Of a DNA stretch of 64,000 nt, positions 1-12,745 are shown in pieces. The first letter of the stretch is position 1. Every line of letters begins with the position of its first letter. Location of the stretch: NCBI GenBank assembly GCA_902597175.1, contig CACJWN010000002.1, forward strand, positions 1 through 64,000. Direction: 5' to 3'. The DNA is from an uncultured Pelagibacteraceae bacterium. Lineage in GTDB: Bacteria > Pseudomonadota > Alphaproteobacteria > Pelagibacterales > Pelagibacteraceae. The notes below the pieces were generated by a model that worked only from the letters and a program-made list of their open reading frames with translations, did no database searches and was not told the origin of the DNA. Made by a program: the position numbers and the translations under genes.

Positions 1-975
1 TATTATTTCTTTTTTTCAAAACATTTAATTTTTACATTTCTAGCATTAGCAATTATGATTTTAATTTCAACTATAAGTACCAATATTTTGAAAAAAACGA
101 TTATACCTTTTTTTATTTTCTCGTTCATTTTTTTAGCATTAGTTCCATTGATAGGTGTCGAGGTAAAAGGTGCAAAAAGATGGTTAGACTTTTATTTTTT
201 TAGACTACAACCTATTGAAATCTTAAAACCATTTTTTATTTTAGTCACAGTAAAAATTTTGACTTCGGAAAAATTTCAAAATTCGCAAATAAAATATTTT
301 TTTAGTTTTTTGTTATTATCATCAGTTATAATTCTTCTAATTGATCAGCCAGATCTTGGTCAATCTATTTTGTTAGTTGGAAGTTGGATAGCGACTGTAT
401 TTATATCTGGTGTGAGTTTAATTTATATTTTGAGTTTTTTTTCACTTTTTCTAATATCTTTAAGTTTAATCTTAATTTTGCTGCCAGATAAATTTGGATA
501 TGTTTTAGACCGGTTGATATCTTTTATTGATCCAACTAAAGGTGATAAATTTCAATCCTCTTCGGCGCTGGATGCTATAAAGCTCGGTGGATTAACTGGG
601 CAAGGAATGGGAGAAGGAATTTTGAAAGAGAGAGTGCCTGAAGCACATACTGATTATATCATAGCAATTATTTCTGAAGAATATGGATCTATAATTTCAA
701 TTATGATTATTTTAATATTTTTATTTATCTCGTTTAGAATAATTAAAAATTGTATAAATGAATCAGATCAACTAGTAAAAATTTCTCTTTGCGGTTTAGC
801 AACTCTGTTAATATTTCAAACTTTTATACACGTTGGGGTAAATACTAATTTAATACCCACAACTGGAATGACACTTCCCTTCTTGAGCTACGGCGGCTCA
901 TCTTTAGTTGGGAGTGCAATACTTGCGGGTGTAATTTTAAATTATACAAAAAATAAAATTAATCTTTATGAATAA
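1..975 (+). CDS. ftsW: FtsW, septal SEDS peptidoglycan polymerase (5' partial)
   Basis: This is a SEDS-family membrane protein that polymerises septal peptidoglycan from lipid II together with the division transpeptidase. The frame is open to the first base of the window, so the N-terminus is missing; the track start at 55 is an internal ATG. Seen: multiple hydrophobic segments, the SEDS motif KGAKRWLDF near the start, QPDLGQS in the middle, the HTDYI loop and the C-terminal LPFLSYGGSS signature. It overlaps murG by 8 bases. Placement beside murG/murC identifies it as FtsW rather than RodA; the RodA paralogue sits at 38334. Confidence 0.95.
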   Translation, partial: YYFFFSKHLIFTFLALAIMILISTISTNILKKTIIPFFIFSFIFLALVPLIGVEVKGAKRWLDFYFFRLQPIEILKPFFILVTVKILTSEKFQNSQIKYFFSFLLLSSVIILLIDQPDLGQSILLVGSWIATVFISGVSLIYILSFFSLFLISLSLILILLPDKFGYVLDRLISFIDPTKGDKFQSSSALDAIKLGGLTGQGMGEGILKERVPEAHTDYIIAIISEEYGSIISIMIILIFLFISFRIIKNCINESDQLVKISLCGLATLLIFQTFIHVGVNTNLIPTTGMTLPFLSYGGSSLVGSAILAGVILNYTKNKINLYE

Positions 976-2059
976 AAAAATTAAAGCTTTGATAGCTGTT
1001 GGCGGAACTGGAGGACATGTATTTCCTGGTATAAACTTAGCATCTGCTTTAATTGAAAAAAATTACAGTGTCAAAATCTTAACAGATAAAAGGGGATATA
1101 AATTTTTTAAAGAGACAGATAAAAAAAACACTTTAGTTTTTCCCTCTTCACCACTGATAAAAAAAAATATAGTTTTATCAATATATTCTTTATCGTTGAT
1201 TTTATATTCAATTTTAAGATCATTGTTTTTCTTGTCATACAATCGGCCAAACATAATTTTTGGAATGGGTGGTTATGCATCTTTTCCGATTTGTATCGCA
1301 GCAGCAATATTAAGGATTAAATTTGTTATTTATGAAAATAATTTAATTATTGGAAGAGCAAATAAAAAATTACTTCCTTTTGCTAAAAGGATTTTAGTCT
1401 CTAATAAAAAACTTGAAGGGATTAGCTCAAAATATAATTATAAAATCATTGAAATTGGAAATATTATTAAAAAAGAAATCATAAATTTTTCGTTAGATTT
1501 TAGAATTAAAAAAAAAGAACTTAAAATTCTTGTGCTTGGAGGGAGTCAAGCTGCTCAAATATTTGCAGAAATTTTACCAAAAATTTTTAAAAAATGTTAT
1601 GATATAGGAATATCAATTAAGATAATTCAACATTGTCTACCTCATCAAAATCGAGAACTAAGCTCTTTTTATAAAGAGTCAAATATCGAACATGAATTAT
1701 TTAATTTTAGTGATAATCTAATTGAATTCTTTTCAAAAGTAAATTTAGCAATAACTAGATCTGGTTCATCCATGTTAGCTGAGTTAACAAACGCAAATAT
1801 TCCTTTTATATCAATTCCGCTTCCATCTTCAGCAGATGATCATCAATTAAAAAATGCTACTTTTTATAAAAATAAAAATTTTTCATTTCTGGTGGAAGAA
1901 AAAGATTTAAACGATAAGCTTTTAAATCTTTTAAAAGAAATATACGAAAATATGTCAAAATTGGATGAAATTAGCGCTAATCAAAGACAATATTCTGACA
2001 AACATGTCTATGAGAATATCGATAAGGTATTGGATAAAATTTTAAATGAAAAAAATTAA
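968..2059 (+). CDS. murG: MurG, UDP-GlcNAc:lipid I N-acetylglucosaminyltransferase
   Basis: MurG transfers GlcNAc to lipid I on the cytoplasmic membrane face, forming lipid II. The 363-residue length is normal for the family. Seen: the N-terminal glycine-rich GGTGGH motif (about residues 12-17), a GMGGYASFP-type acceptor-domain segment (about residue 99), and the C-terminal donor-binding region with RSGSSMLAEL (about residue 263) and a DDHQLKNA segment. The start overlaps ftsW and the stop overlaps the murC start by 14 bases, so the genes are translationally coupled. Confidence 0.97.
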   Translation: MNKKIKALIAVGGTGGHVFPGINLASALIEKNYSVKILTDKRGYKFFKETDKKNTLVFPSSPLIKKNIVLSIYSLSLILYSILRSLFFLSYNRPNIIFGMGGYASFPICIAAAILRIKFVIYENNLIIGRANKKLLPFAKRILVSNKKLEGISSKYNYKIIEIGNIIKKEIINFSLDFRIKKKELKILVLGGSQAAQIFAEILPKIFKKCYDIGISIKIIQHCLPHQNRELSSFYKESNIEHELFNFSDNLIEFFSKVNLAITRSGSSMLAELTNANIPFISIPLPSSADDHQLKNATFYKNKNFSFLVEEKDLNDKLLNLLKEIYENMSKLDEISANQRQYSDKHVYENIDKVLDKILNEKN

Positions 2060-3443
2060 TCTTGGACAAAAAGAACTAATCCATTTTGTGGGTATTGGAG
2101 GTATAGGCATGAGTGGTTTAGCCATTATAATGAAAAATATGGGTTTTAGAATTCAGGGAAGTGATCAAAATAAAAATAAAAATACAAATGCTTGCGCAAA
2201 ATCGGGGATAAAAGTTTACATAGGTCATTCAAAAAAAAATATTCAAAATTCTACGATTCTAGTTAAATCTTCAGCAATAAAAAATAATAATAAGGAAGTT
2301 AAACATGCTAAAAGTAAAAAAATACCGATTTATTCGAGGGCTGATATTTTAGCTGATGTAGTTTCTCTTAAAAAAAATATTATTATTACAGGATCTCATG
2401 GGAAAACAACTACAACGTCATTAGTTTCAAAAATTTTAATGGATCAAAAATTAGATCCAACTATTATCAATGGAGGCGTTATAAATTCATTTAATAGTAA
2501 TGCAAAGTTGGGAAAAGGAGATTGGGCTATACTTGAAGCTGATGAGTCCGATGGTAGTTTTCTTAAACTACCTATAAATTATTCAGTAGTAACAAATATT
2601 GATCATGAACATTTAGATTATTACAAAAATTTTAAAAATTTAGAGAATTCATTCATTAGATTTATAGAAAAAACACCTCCTACAGGAAAAGCAATAGTTT
2701 GTGTAGATGATAAAAATGTAAAAAAAATTCTTAGCAGGATTAAAAATAAAAATATTCTTACTTATGGTATTAGCGAATATGCAGATTATCGAATTTCTAA
2801 TATTAGATATAAAATAGGTTACTCCATTTTCGATTTGAGCTATAAAAGTTTAGAAAAAAAAAATAAGAAAATCAAAAATATTCACTTGAAATTATTAGGA
2901 AAACATAATGTCCAAAATGCAGCTGCAGCTATATCCGTATGTCTTAATTTAGGTGTAAATAAAAACGTTATAAAAAGATCTTTAAAAAAATTTAGTGGCG
3001 TGCAAAGAAGAATGACCAAAATATTTTCAAAAAATCAAAATGAATTTTTTGATGACTATGCTCATCATCCAACAGAAATAAGATCTATTTTAGAAGGAGT
3101 TAAAAATGTTCATAAAAATAAAAAGATAGTCTCGGTTTTTGAGCCTCACCGATATTCAAGAGTGCTTTCGTTAAAAAAGGAATTTGCCAAATCATTTAAA
3201 GACTCTGACATAGTGCTTCTTTGTCCTTTGTATGAAGCCGGAGAGAGAAAAAATCAAAAGTACAATCAATATGTTTTTGCTAGATCTATTTCAAAATTTT
3301 CAAAGACACAAGTTGTTATAATTAAAAGTCAAAATGATCTAAATAGATTTTTGAAAAAGAATTCAAAACATAATGAGATTTTCATTGGAATGGGAGCTGG
3401 ATCAATTTCAAAATGGATGAAGGAGCTTAAAAATATTATATGA
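2046..3443 (+). CDS. murC: MurC, UDP-N-acetylmuramate-L-alanine ligase
   Basis: MurC adds L-alanine to UDP-MurNAc, the first step of stem-peptide synthesis in the cytoplasm. The 465-residue protein has all three Mur-ligase domains: an N-terminal Rossmann motif GIGGIGMSG (about residues 16-24), the ATP P-loop GSHGKTTTT (about residues 116-124), the central NIDHEHLDYY segment, and the C-terminal DDYAHHPTEI motif followed by FEPHRYSR. It overlaps murG upstream and murB downstream (4 bases), as in a compact dcw operon. Confidence 0.97.
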   Translation: MKKINLGQKELIHFVGIGGIGMSGLAIIMKNMGFRIQGSDQNKNKNTNACAKSGIKVYIGHSKKNIQNSTILVKSSAIKNNNKEVKHAKSKKIPIYSRADILADVVSLKKNIIITGSHGKTTTTSLVSKILMDQKLDPTIINGGVINSFNSNAKLGKGDWAILEADESDGSFLKLPINYSVVTNIDHEHLDYYKNFKNLENSFIRFIEKTPPTGKAIVCVDDKNVKKILSRIKNKNILTYGISEYADYRISNIRYKIGYSIFDLSYKSLEKKNKKIKNIHLKLLGKHNVQNAAAAISVCLNLGVNKNVIKRSLKKFSGVQRRMTKIFSKNQNEFFDDYAHHPTEIRSILEGVKNVHKNKKIVSVFEPHRYSRVLSLKKEFAKSFKDSDIVLLCPLYEAGERKNQKYNQYVFARSISKFSKTQVVIIKSQNDLNRFLKKNSKHNEIFIGMGAGSISKWMKELKNII

Positions 3444-4345
3444 TATCAAATCAAGAATTAATTAAAAAATTTAGTGAAAATATCTCTAACAACACAAATC
3501 TTTCTAATTACAGTTGGTTTAATTTAGGAGGCCCAGCAGAATACTTTTTTAAACCCAAAAATAAAGAACAACTAATTGAATTTTTAGAAGAAAACCGGCA
3601 AAACAAATTAAAATTAACAATTCTTGGTGCAGGTTCTAACTTACTTATAAGAGACAAAGGAATAAGAGGAGTTGTTATTAAACTTGGATTACCTTTTTCT
3701 GAAATAAAATTAATTGATCAAGACATTATAGAAGCTGGTGCCGCAGCCCTTGACCGAAAAGTTGCTAATTTTGCAAAAGATAATGGTATCGGGAATCTTG
3801 AATTTCTCTCGTGTATACCTGGTTCTTTAGGAGGGGCAATTATTATGAATAGTGGATGTTACGGAAATGATATTTCTAAAGTGTTAGTATCAATGCAAGT
3901 TATTGATCTGAAAAGTTGTAAAGAAAAAGTAATTAAAAGAGATGAAGTTAAGTTTTTTTACAGAGGATCAAATTTACCAAATGAATTAATTATTACTTCT
4001 GTAAGGTTAAAAGGGAAAAAACAATTAACAGAAATAGTTGAAAAAAAACAGAACGATCTTATTCAGAAAAAAAAACTTACTCAACCTAGTCAAGTTAAAA
4101 CATGTGGAAGCACATTCAAAAATTTTAACAATAATCAAAAAGCTTGGCAGCTCATAAAACAATCTGGATGTGATAGTTTTAAAGAAGGTGATGCAGAAGT
4201 TTCTAAAAAGCACTGTAATTTTTTTGTAAATAATGGAAAGGCAAATGCAGCTGATATTGAAAAATTAATTAAAAAAGTTAGAGAAACTGTAAGCAAAAAA
4301 ACAGGAATTGATCTGGAGTTAGAGATCAAAATAATTGGTGATTAA
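3440..4345 (+). CDS. murB: MurB, UDP-N-acetylenolpyruvoylglucosamine reductase
   Basis: MurB is the FAD- and NADPH-dependent reductase that makes UDP-MurNAc, the MurC substrate. Seen in 301 residues: the FAD-binding signature LGAGSNLLIRD (about residues 61-71), the IPGSLGGAIIMNSGCYG block (about residues 125-141), RGSNLP, and the C-terminal GDAEVSKKHCNFFVN segment carrying catalytic acid residues. ATGA overlap with murC (4 bases); its own end overlaps the ddl start region. Confidence 0.96.
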   Translation: MISNQELIKKFSENISNNTNLSNYSWFNLGGPAEYFFKPKNKEQLIEFLEENRQNKLKLTILGAGSNLLIRDKGIRGVVIKLGLPFSEIKLIDQDIIEAGAAALDRKVANFAKDNGIGNLEFLSCIPGSLGGAIIMNSGCYGNDISKVLVSMQVIDLKSCKEKVIKRDEVKFFYRGSNLPNELIITSVRLKGKKQLTEIVEKKQNDLIQKKKLTQPSQVKTCGSTFKNFNNNQKAWQLIKQSGCDSFKEGDAEVSKKHCNFFVNNGKANAADIEKLIKKVRETVSKKTGIDLELEIKIIGD

Positions 4346-5276
4346 AAGAAAATTTAAAAACATTTTAGTCGTAGTTGGTGGCAAATCGGGTGAGAGAAAA
4401 ATAAGTTTGGCTAGCGGCAAGGAGTGTATTAAAGCACTTAAAAAAAAAAAGTACAATGTTTCAGTATTTGACCCAAAGTTTAAAAACCTAAATTTAATAA
4501 ATAAATTAAAAACAGATGCAATCTTCAATGCGTTACATGGTAAAGGTGGAGAAGATGGTATTGCTCAAAGCTATTTCGAATACTTGAAGATACCTTATAC
4601 CCACTCTGGTGTAATAAGTTCATACAATGCTATGAATAAAATTATCTCAAAAGATCTTTTCATTAAAAATAAAATTTTAACACCAAAATATTTTTCTTTA
4701 ACCAAACAAGATCACAATAAAAAAAAATTGAAACAATTAATTAAAAAAAAAAAAATAAACTTTCCTCTGGTTATAAAACCAATTAATGAAGGCTCAAGTT
4801 TAGGTGTTAAGATTATCAAAGATTTCAAAAGTTTGTATATATCCTCAAAATTTCTATTTAAAAAGTATAATCAATTAATGTTTGAAAAATATATTGGAGG
4901 ACAAGAAATACAAGTTGCAGTAATCAATAATAATGTACTAGGTGCAATCGAACTTGTTCCAAAAAGATCATTTTATGATTATAAGGCAAAGTATACTAAA
5001 GCTGCAAAAACGAAACATATCATGCCAGCAAGACTTGATCAAAAAAATTACTCTAGAGTTTTAAAATTAGCAAAAAAAGCACATCAAGCCCTAGGCTGTA
5101 GAGGTGTAACACGAACTGATTTTAAATTTTATAAAAATAAATTTTATATATTGGAACTTAACACACAACCAGGAATGACAAGTCTATCTTTAGTCCCGGA
5201 GATTGCGAGTCACTCTGGAATAATTTTTGAGGATTTAGTGGAAAAGATTTTATTAGATGCAAGTATCAATCGATGA
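4338..5276 (+). CDS. ddl: D-alanine-D-alanine ligase
   Basis: Ddl is an ATP-grasp enzyme joining two D-alanines for the peptidoglycan stem terminus. Seen: the N-terminal VVGGKSGERKISL motif, NALHGKGGEDGIAQ (about residues 62-75), the grasp motif PLVIKPINEGSSLGV and the metal-binding ELNTQPGMTSLS. The track starts at a TTG (4335); the following GTG at 4338 is my preferred start, since it trims one residue and is the commoner start codon, but the two cannot be separated. It overlaps murB by 8 bases and ftsQ by 4. Confidence 0.95.
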   Translation: MIKRKFKNILVVVGGKSGERKISLASGKECIKALKKKKYNVSVFDPKFKNLNLINKLKTDAIFNALHGKGGEDGIAQSYFEYLKIPYTHSGVISSYNAMNKIISKDLFIKNKILTPKYFSLTKQDHNKKKLKQLIKKKKINFPLVIKPINEGSSLGVKIIKDFKSLYISSKFLFKKYNQLMFEKYIGGQEIQVAVINNNVLGAIELVPKRSFYDYKAKYTKAAKTKHIMPARLDQKNYSRVLKLAKKAHQALGCRGVTRTDFKFYKNKFYILELNTQPGMTSLSLVPEIASHSGIIFEDLVEKILLDASINR

Positions 5277-5932
5277 AAAAAAGAATTTTATTTGCTTCAG
5301 TTCTTTTATTATTATTAAGCACTTATAATATTCAAAAGAGTACAAATTTAAATTTTGGATTAAATATAGAGAAAATTTATATTGAAAATAATAAATTTAT
5401 AGATGAGAAAAATATAAAAAAAAAACTCTCATTCTTATACGAAACTAATCTTTTTTTACTTAACAAAAAAAATATTAAATTAAAATTAGATGAAGTAGAT
5501 TTAATTGATAGCTTTGAAGTAAAAAAAATTTTTCCAAATAAAATAAAGATAAAGATTTACGAAAATATTCCTATTGCGATTATTCAAAATAAAGCAGAAA
5601 AAAAATTTTATACTAAAAATGACAAAGCCATTAAATTTTTTGAAATAGATGAATTAAGTAATTTACCTATAGTATTTGGTGACCATAAAAGTTTTTCAGA
5701 TTTTTATAAAATATTGAAAAAGGTAAATTTTCCATTAAGTGAAATTAAAAAATTTTATTTATTTGAGTCTAAAAGATGGGATATTGTTACAAAAAACAAT
5801 CAAACAATAAAACTACCAATTAAAAATTCTGAGATAAGTTTGCAGAATTTCATTGATTTAAAAGATCAGATAAATTTTGGAAAATATAAAATTTTTGATT
5901 ATAGAATAAACAATCAAATTATTTTAAAATGA
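5273..5932 (+). CDS. ftsQ: FtsQ, divisome protein with POTRA domain
   Basis: FtsQ is a bitopic inner-membrane divisome protein. The 219-residue product has a short basic N-terminus, one hydrophobic segment (about residues 5-19), then a POTRA-like region (IEKIYIENNKFIDEKNI, followed by the FPNKIKIKIYENIPIA element typical of FtsQ). It lacks the long cytoplasmic tail seen in some other alphaproteobacteria, consistent with genome reduction. The position between ddl and ftsA supports the call. It overlaps ddl by 4 bases; three bases separate it from ftsA. Confidence 0.88.
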   Translation: MKKRILFASVLLLLLSTYNIQKSTNLNFGLNIEKIYIENNKFIDEKNIKKKLSFLYETNLFLLNKKNIKLKLDEVDLIDSFEVKKIFPNKIKIKIYENIPIAIIQNKAEKKFYTKNDKAIKFFEIDELSNLPIVFGDHKSFSDFYKILKKVNFPLSEIKKFYLFESKRWDIVTKNNQTIKLPIKNSEISLQNFIDLKDQINFGKYKIFDYRINNQIILK

Positions 5933-5935
5933 TTT

Positions 5936-7129
5936 ATGAAAACTAAATCTCTCAATCTTTTTATAGAAATAAATAGCTTTGATTTTATATTTGTCGTAGT
6001 TGAAAGGATCGATGACAATTATTCAAAAATTATTTTTAAAGAAAATATTCCTATCCAAGGAATTGAAGATAATCTAATCATCGATCATAATTTGATTTTA
6101 AAAATTTTTAAAGAAAAAATTTATTCATTAGAACAGAATTTAGATTTTATTTTTAAGGAAGCTATAATAATTATTGATAATTTTAATTACTCTTTGATAA
6201 GTTTTTCTGGATTTAAAAAATTAAATGGATCTCAATTATTAAAAGAAAATATTACTTATATTTTGAACTTTTTGAAATCTCAAATAAACGAAATTGAAAA
6301 TAGAAAAACTATACTGCATATTTTTAATACTAAATTTACTCTTGATGATAAGGAAATGGTGAATTTGCCAATTGGTTTATTTGGAAACTTTTATTGTCAT
6401 GAATTATCATTTTTTCTTCTAGACAATAACGATTATCACAATCTTAAAAAAGTTTTAAGAGATTGTAATTTAAAAATTAAAAAAATTATCTCCAAAAACT
6501 TTGTTGAGGGTGTTACTCTCATAAAGTCTGATTCAAAGTTAAATAACTTATTCAAAATTGAAATAAGCGAAGATTATTCAAAAGTTATTTTTATCGAAAA
6601 TTCATCATTAAAATATATTCAAGACTTTAAATTTGGCTCGAATTTGATCATAAATGATATCTCAAAAGTAACAGGATTAAATATTGATCTTATTAAAAAC
6701 ATTTTAATAAATTCAGATTTTTCAGAAAAAAATTTAGAGGAATTAGTTGAAAAAAATTTCTTTAAAAATAATAATTATCGCAAAATAAGTAAAAAACTAA
6801 TAATAGATGTTGCAAAAGCGAGAATTGAAGAACTATCTGAAATAATATTATTTAAGAATATCAATACAAAATTTTTCTTGGAGAAAAAGATACCGATTTT
6901 TTTAAAGTTAAACGACTCATTAATTCTTCAAAAATTCATTAATCCTTTTAAGCTATTTTTCTCGTATAAAGATGATTACTCTTTAAATGTTATTGATAAT
7001 GATGAAATAGAAAATTTTTATAACAATGCAAACGATATTGTTCAATTTGGGTGGAAAAAAGAGGCCGTTCCAATTATCCTCGAAAAAAGATCAATATTGG
7101 CAAGATTATTCAGTTTTTTGTTTGATTAG
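5936..7129 (+). CDS. ftsA: FtsA, actin-like divisome protein (divergent)
   Basis: The 397-residue protein is called FtsA mainly from its position after ftsQ and before lpxC. It has an actin-fold-like opening (LNLFIEINSFDFIFVVV), a SHS2-like region around residues 85-170, and a C-terminal short hydrophobic and basic tail (RSILARLFSFLFD) that would serve as the membrane-binding amphipathic helix. The usual phosphate-binding glycine motifs are weak, so this is a fast-evolving member. No ftsZ follows it. Confidence 0.75.
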   Translation: MKTKSLNLFIEINSFDFIFVVVERIDDNYSKIIFKENIPIQGIEDNLIIDHNLILKIFKEKIYSLEQNLDFIFKEAIIIIDNFNYSLISFSGFKKLNGSQLLKENITYILNFLKSQINEIENRKTILHIFNTKFTLDDKEMVNLPIGLFGNFYCHELSFFLLDNNDYHNLKKVLRDCNLKIKKIISKNFVEGVTLIKSDSKLNNLFKIEISEDYSKVIFIENSSLKYIQDFKFGSNLIINDISKVTGLNIDLIKNILINSDFSEKNLEELVEKNFFKNNNYRKISKKLIIDVAKARIEELSEIILFKNINTKFFLEKKIPIFLKLNDSLILQKFINPFKLFFSYKDDYSLNVIDNDEIENFYNNANDIVQFGWKKEAVPIILEKRSILARLFSFLFD

Positions 7130-7195
7130 TCTCTGTTTTTTTCAGAAACATTAGTTGTTTTAAGGTAAATAAATTAGTTGGGTATAACATCTCAA

Positions 7196-8122
7196 ATGTT
7201 AAACATTTACCAACAAACAATTACAAAACCACTTACATTTTGTGGCATAGGCCTTCACTCTGGACAAAAATCTAAAATGACTATTTATCCGGGAGAAGAA
7301 GACCAGGGTATAATTTTTAAGAGAGTAGATTTAACAAAAAATAATATAATTTTAGCAGATTACAAAAGCGTTTCATCAGCTAGATTATGCACCACTTTAG
7401 AAAATAAATTTGGAATAAAAGTGTCTACCGTCGAACACTTACTCGCAGCTCTATATGTTTCAGAAATAGATAATGTTATTATAGAGATAAATAATCAGGA
7501 AGTACCAATAATGGACGGGTCAGCAAAAAATTTTTTAGAAATTTTGAAAAAAACTAAACTTAAAACTTTAAATAAAAAAAGAAAGTATCTTAAAATTTTA
7601 GATAAGATTTCTTTAATTGAAGGTGAAAAAAATATTTCTATAGAACCTAACAATCAGTCATTCGAAGTAAATTTTGAGTTGAATTATGAAAATAAAATTA
7701 TAGGAAATCAAAGCAACAACGTCAATTTTCAAATTGACGATTTAAAAGATGTTTGTGAGTCAAGAACTTTTTGTTTATTCGACGATATACAAAAAATTAA
7801 AAAAATGGGTTTAGCGAAAGGCGGTTCGTTGGATAATGCAATCGTGGTAGATAATGATAAAGTTCTTAATGATGAAGGCTTAAGAAACGAGAAGGAATTT
7901 GTTAATCATAAAATTTTAGACTTAGCTGGAGATTTTCTTTTATCAGGCTTCAGAGTTCTTGGAAAAGTTAATTGTTATCAGGGTGGTCACGCTCTGACAA
8001 ATACGTTTTTAAAAAAACTTTTGGACTCAAAATCATCTATTAAAGTTTATGAACTTAAAGATGATGTCATTTCAAAAAAAATTAACAATTCACAGTCAAT
8101 AAAATTAGCTGTAAGCGCATAA
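7196..8122 (+). CDS. lpxC: LpxC, UDP-3-O-acyl-N-acetylglucosamine deacetylase
   Basis: LpxC is the zinc-dependent deacetylase of the committed step of lipid A synthesis, so the cell makes LPS. Seen: FCGIGLHSG near the N-terminus, STVEHLLAAL with the first zinc histidine, PIMDGSA, then NHKILDLAGD (second His and Asp ligands) and the GGHALTN active-site histidine. The track begins at a TTG (7178); the ATG at 7196 gives the normal LpxC N-terminus (YQQTI), so I moved the start there. The product is about 308 residues. Confidence 0.96.
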   Translation: MLNIYQQTITKPLTFCGIGLHSGQKSKMTIYPGEEDQGIIFKRVDLTKNNIILADYKSVSSARLCTTLENKFGIKVSTVEHLLAALYVSEIDNVIIEINNQEVPIMDGSAKNFLEILKKTKLKTLNKKRKYLKILDKISLIEGEKNISIEPNNQSFEVNFELNYENKIIGNQSNNVNFQIDDLKDVCESRTFCLFDDIQKIKKMGLAKGGSLDNAIVVDNDKVLNDEGLRNEKEFVNHKILDLAGDFLLSGFRVLGKVNCYQGGHALTNTFLKKLLDSKSSIKVYELKDDVISKKINNSQSIKLAVSA

Positions 8123-8171
8123 GTTAAATTTTTAACATATTATTTTAATTTTAATCTGTTATTAATTGCAT

Positions 8172-8999
8172 ATGTTTAAAAAAGTTCCTATCATCATATT
8201 ATTTTTAATTGCACTAAGCTCTTGCTCAAAAAAACAAGAGGAAATTATTTATCAGCCATTGGAAAAAACGAGTCCATATGAGTTGTACAAAGAGGGTCTC
8301 GCCGCATTTGAAAGAAATGATTTTTTTTTCGCTAATAAAAAATTCTCAGAGGCGGAATTAAATTTTGAACAAGCCGAGTTCGCAGCTAAATCTGCAATAA
8401 TGTCTATTTTTTCACTTTATGGATTAAATTTTTACGAGGAAGCTAATGAAAATTTAGATAGATATTTTAAAACATATCCAGCAGACAAAAACATAATATA
8501 TGCTCATTTTCTTCAGGCAGTAATTTATTTTGAACAAATAAGTGATGAAAAAAAAGATCTTAAACCTTTATTGCAGGCAAATAAAAAAATTGATTTCTTT
8601 CTTAAAAACTTTCCAGATACGGAGTATGCAATAGATTTAAAATTTAAAAAAGACTTAATTCAAAATCAAATCGCAGCAAAAGAACTATTTGTAGCTAAAT
8701 ATTATATTTCAATTAAGAAATGGGTTCCTGCTATTCAAAGGTTAAAAATTATTGTTAAAAAATATGATAAAACCGTTTTTATTGAGGAAGCACTTCATCG
8801 CTTAGTAGAAATTCACTACCACCTTGGTTTAGAAAATGAGGCAAAAAAATATGCTAATATTTTAGGATATAATTACAACTCTAGTGAATGGTTTGAACAA
8901 TCATATAAAATTTTAAATAAAAATTACGAATTTACTAATAATAAAGTTATTAAAAAAGATGATAGTTGGTATAAAAAAATTATAAAAAAAATTAAATAA
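8172..8999 (+). CDS. bamD: BamD, outer-membrane assembly lipoprotein
   Basis: BamD is the essential TPR lipoprotein of the BAM complex that folds outer-membrane beta-barrels. Seen: a type II signal peptide with lipobox LSSC (about residues 16-19), then YELYKEGLAAFERNDFFFANKKFSEAE-type tetratricopeptide helices through the rest of the protein. The track starts at TTG 8166; the ATG two codons in (8172) is the likelier start. Between lpxC and ligA many alphaproteobacteria carry bamD-recN; recN is absent here. Confidence 0.9.
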   Translation: MFKKVPIIILFLIALSSCSKKQEEIIYQPLEKTSPYELYKEGLAAFERNDFFFANKKFSEAELNFEQAEFAAKSAIMSIFSLYGLNFYEEANENLDRYFKTYPADKNIIYAHFLQAVIYFEQISDEKKDLKPLLQANKKIDFFLKNFPDTEYAIDLKFKKDLIQNQIAAKELFVAKYYISIKKWVPAIQRLKIIVKKYDKTVFIEEALHRLVEIHYHLGLENEAKKYANILGYNYNSSEWFEQSYKILNKNYEFTNNKVIKKDDSWYKKIIKKIK

Positions 9000-9004
9000 A
9001 TTGA

Positions 9005-12732
<3,728 letters not shown>

Positions 12733-12745
<13 letters not shown>

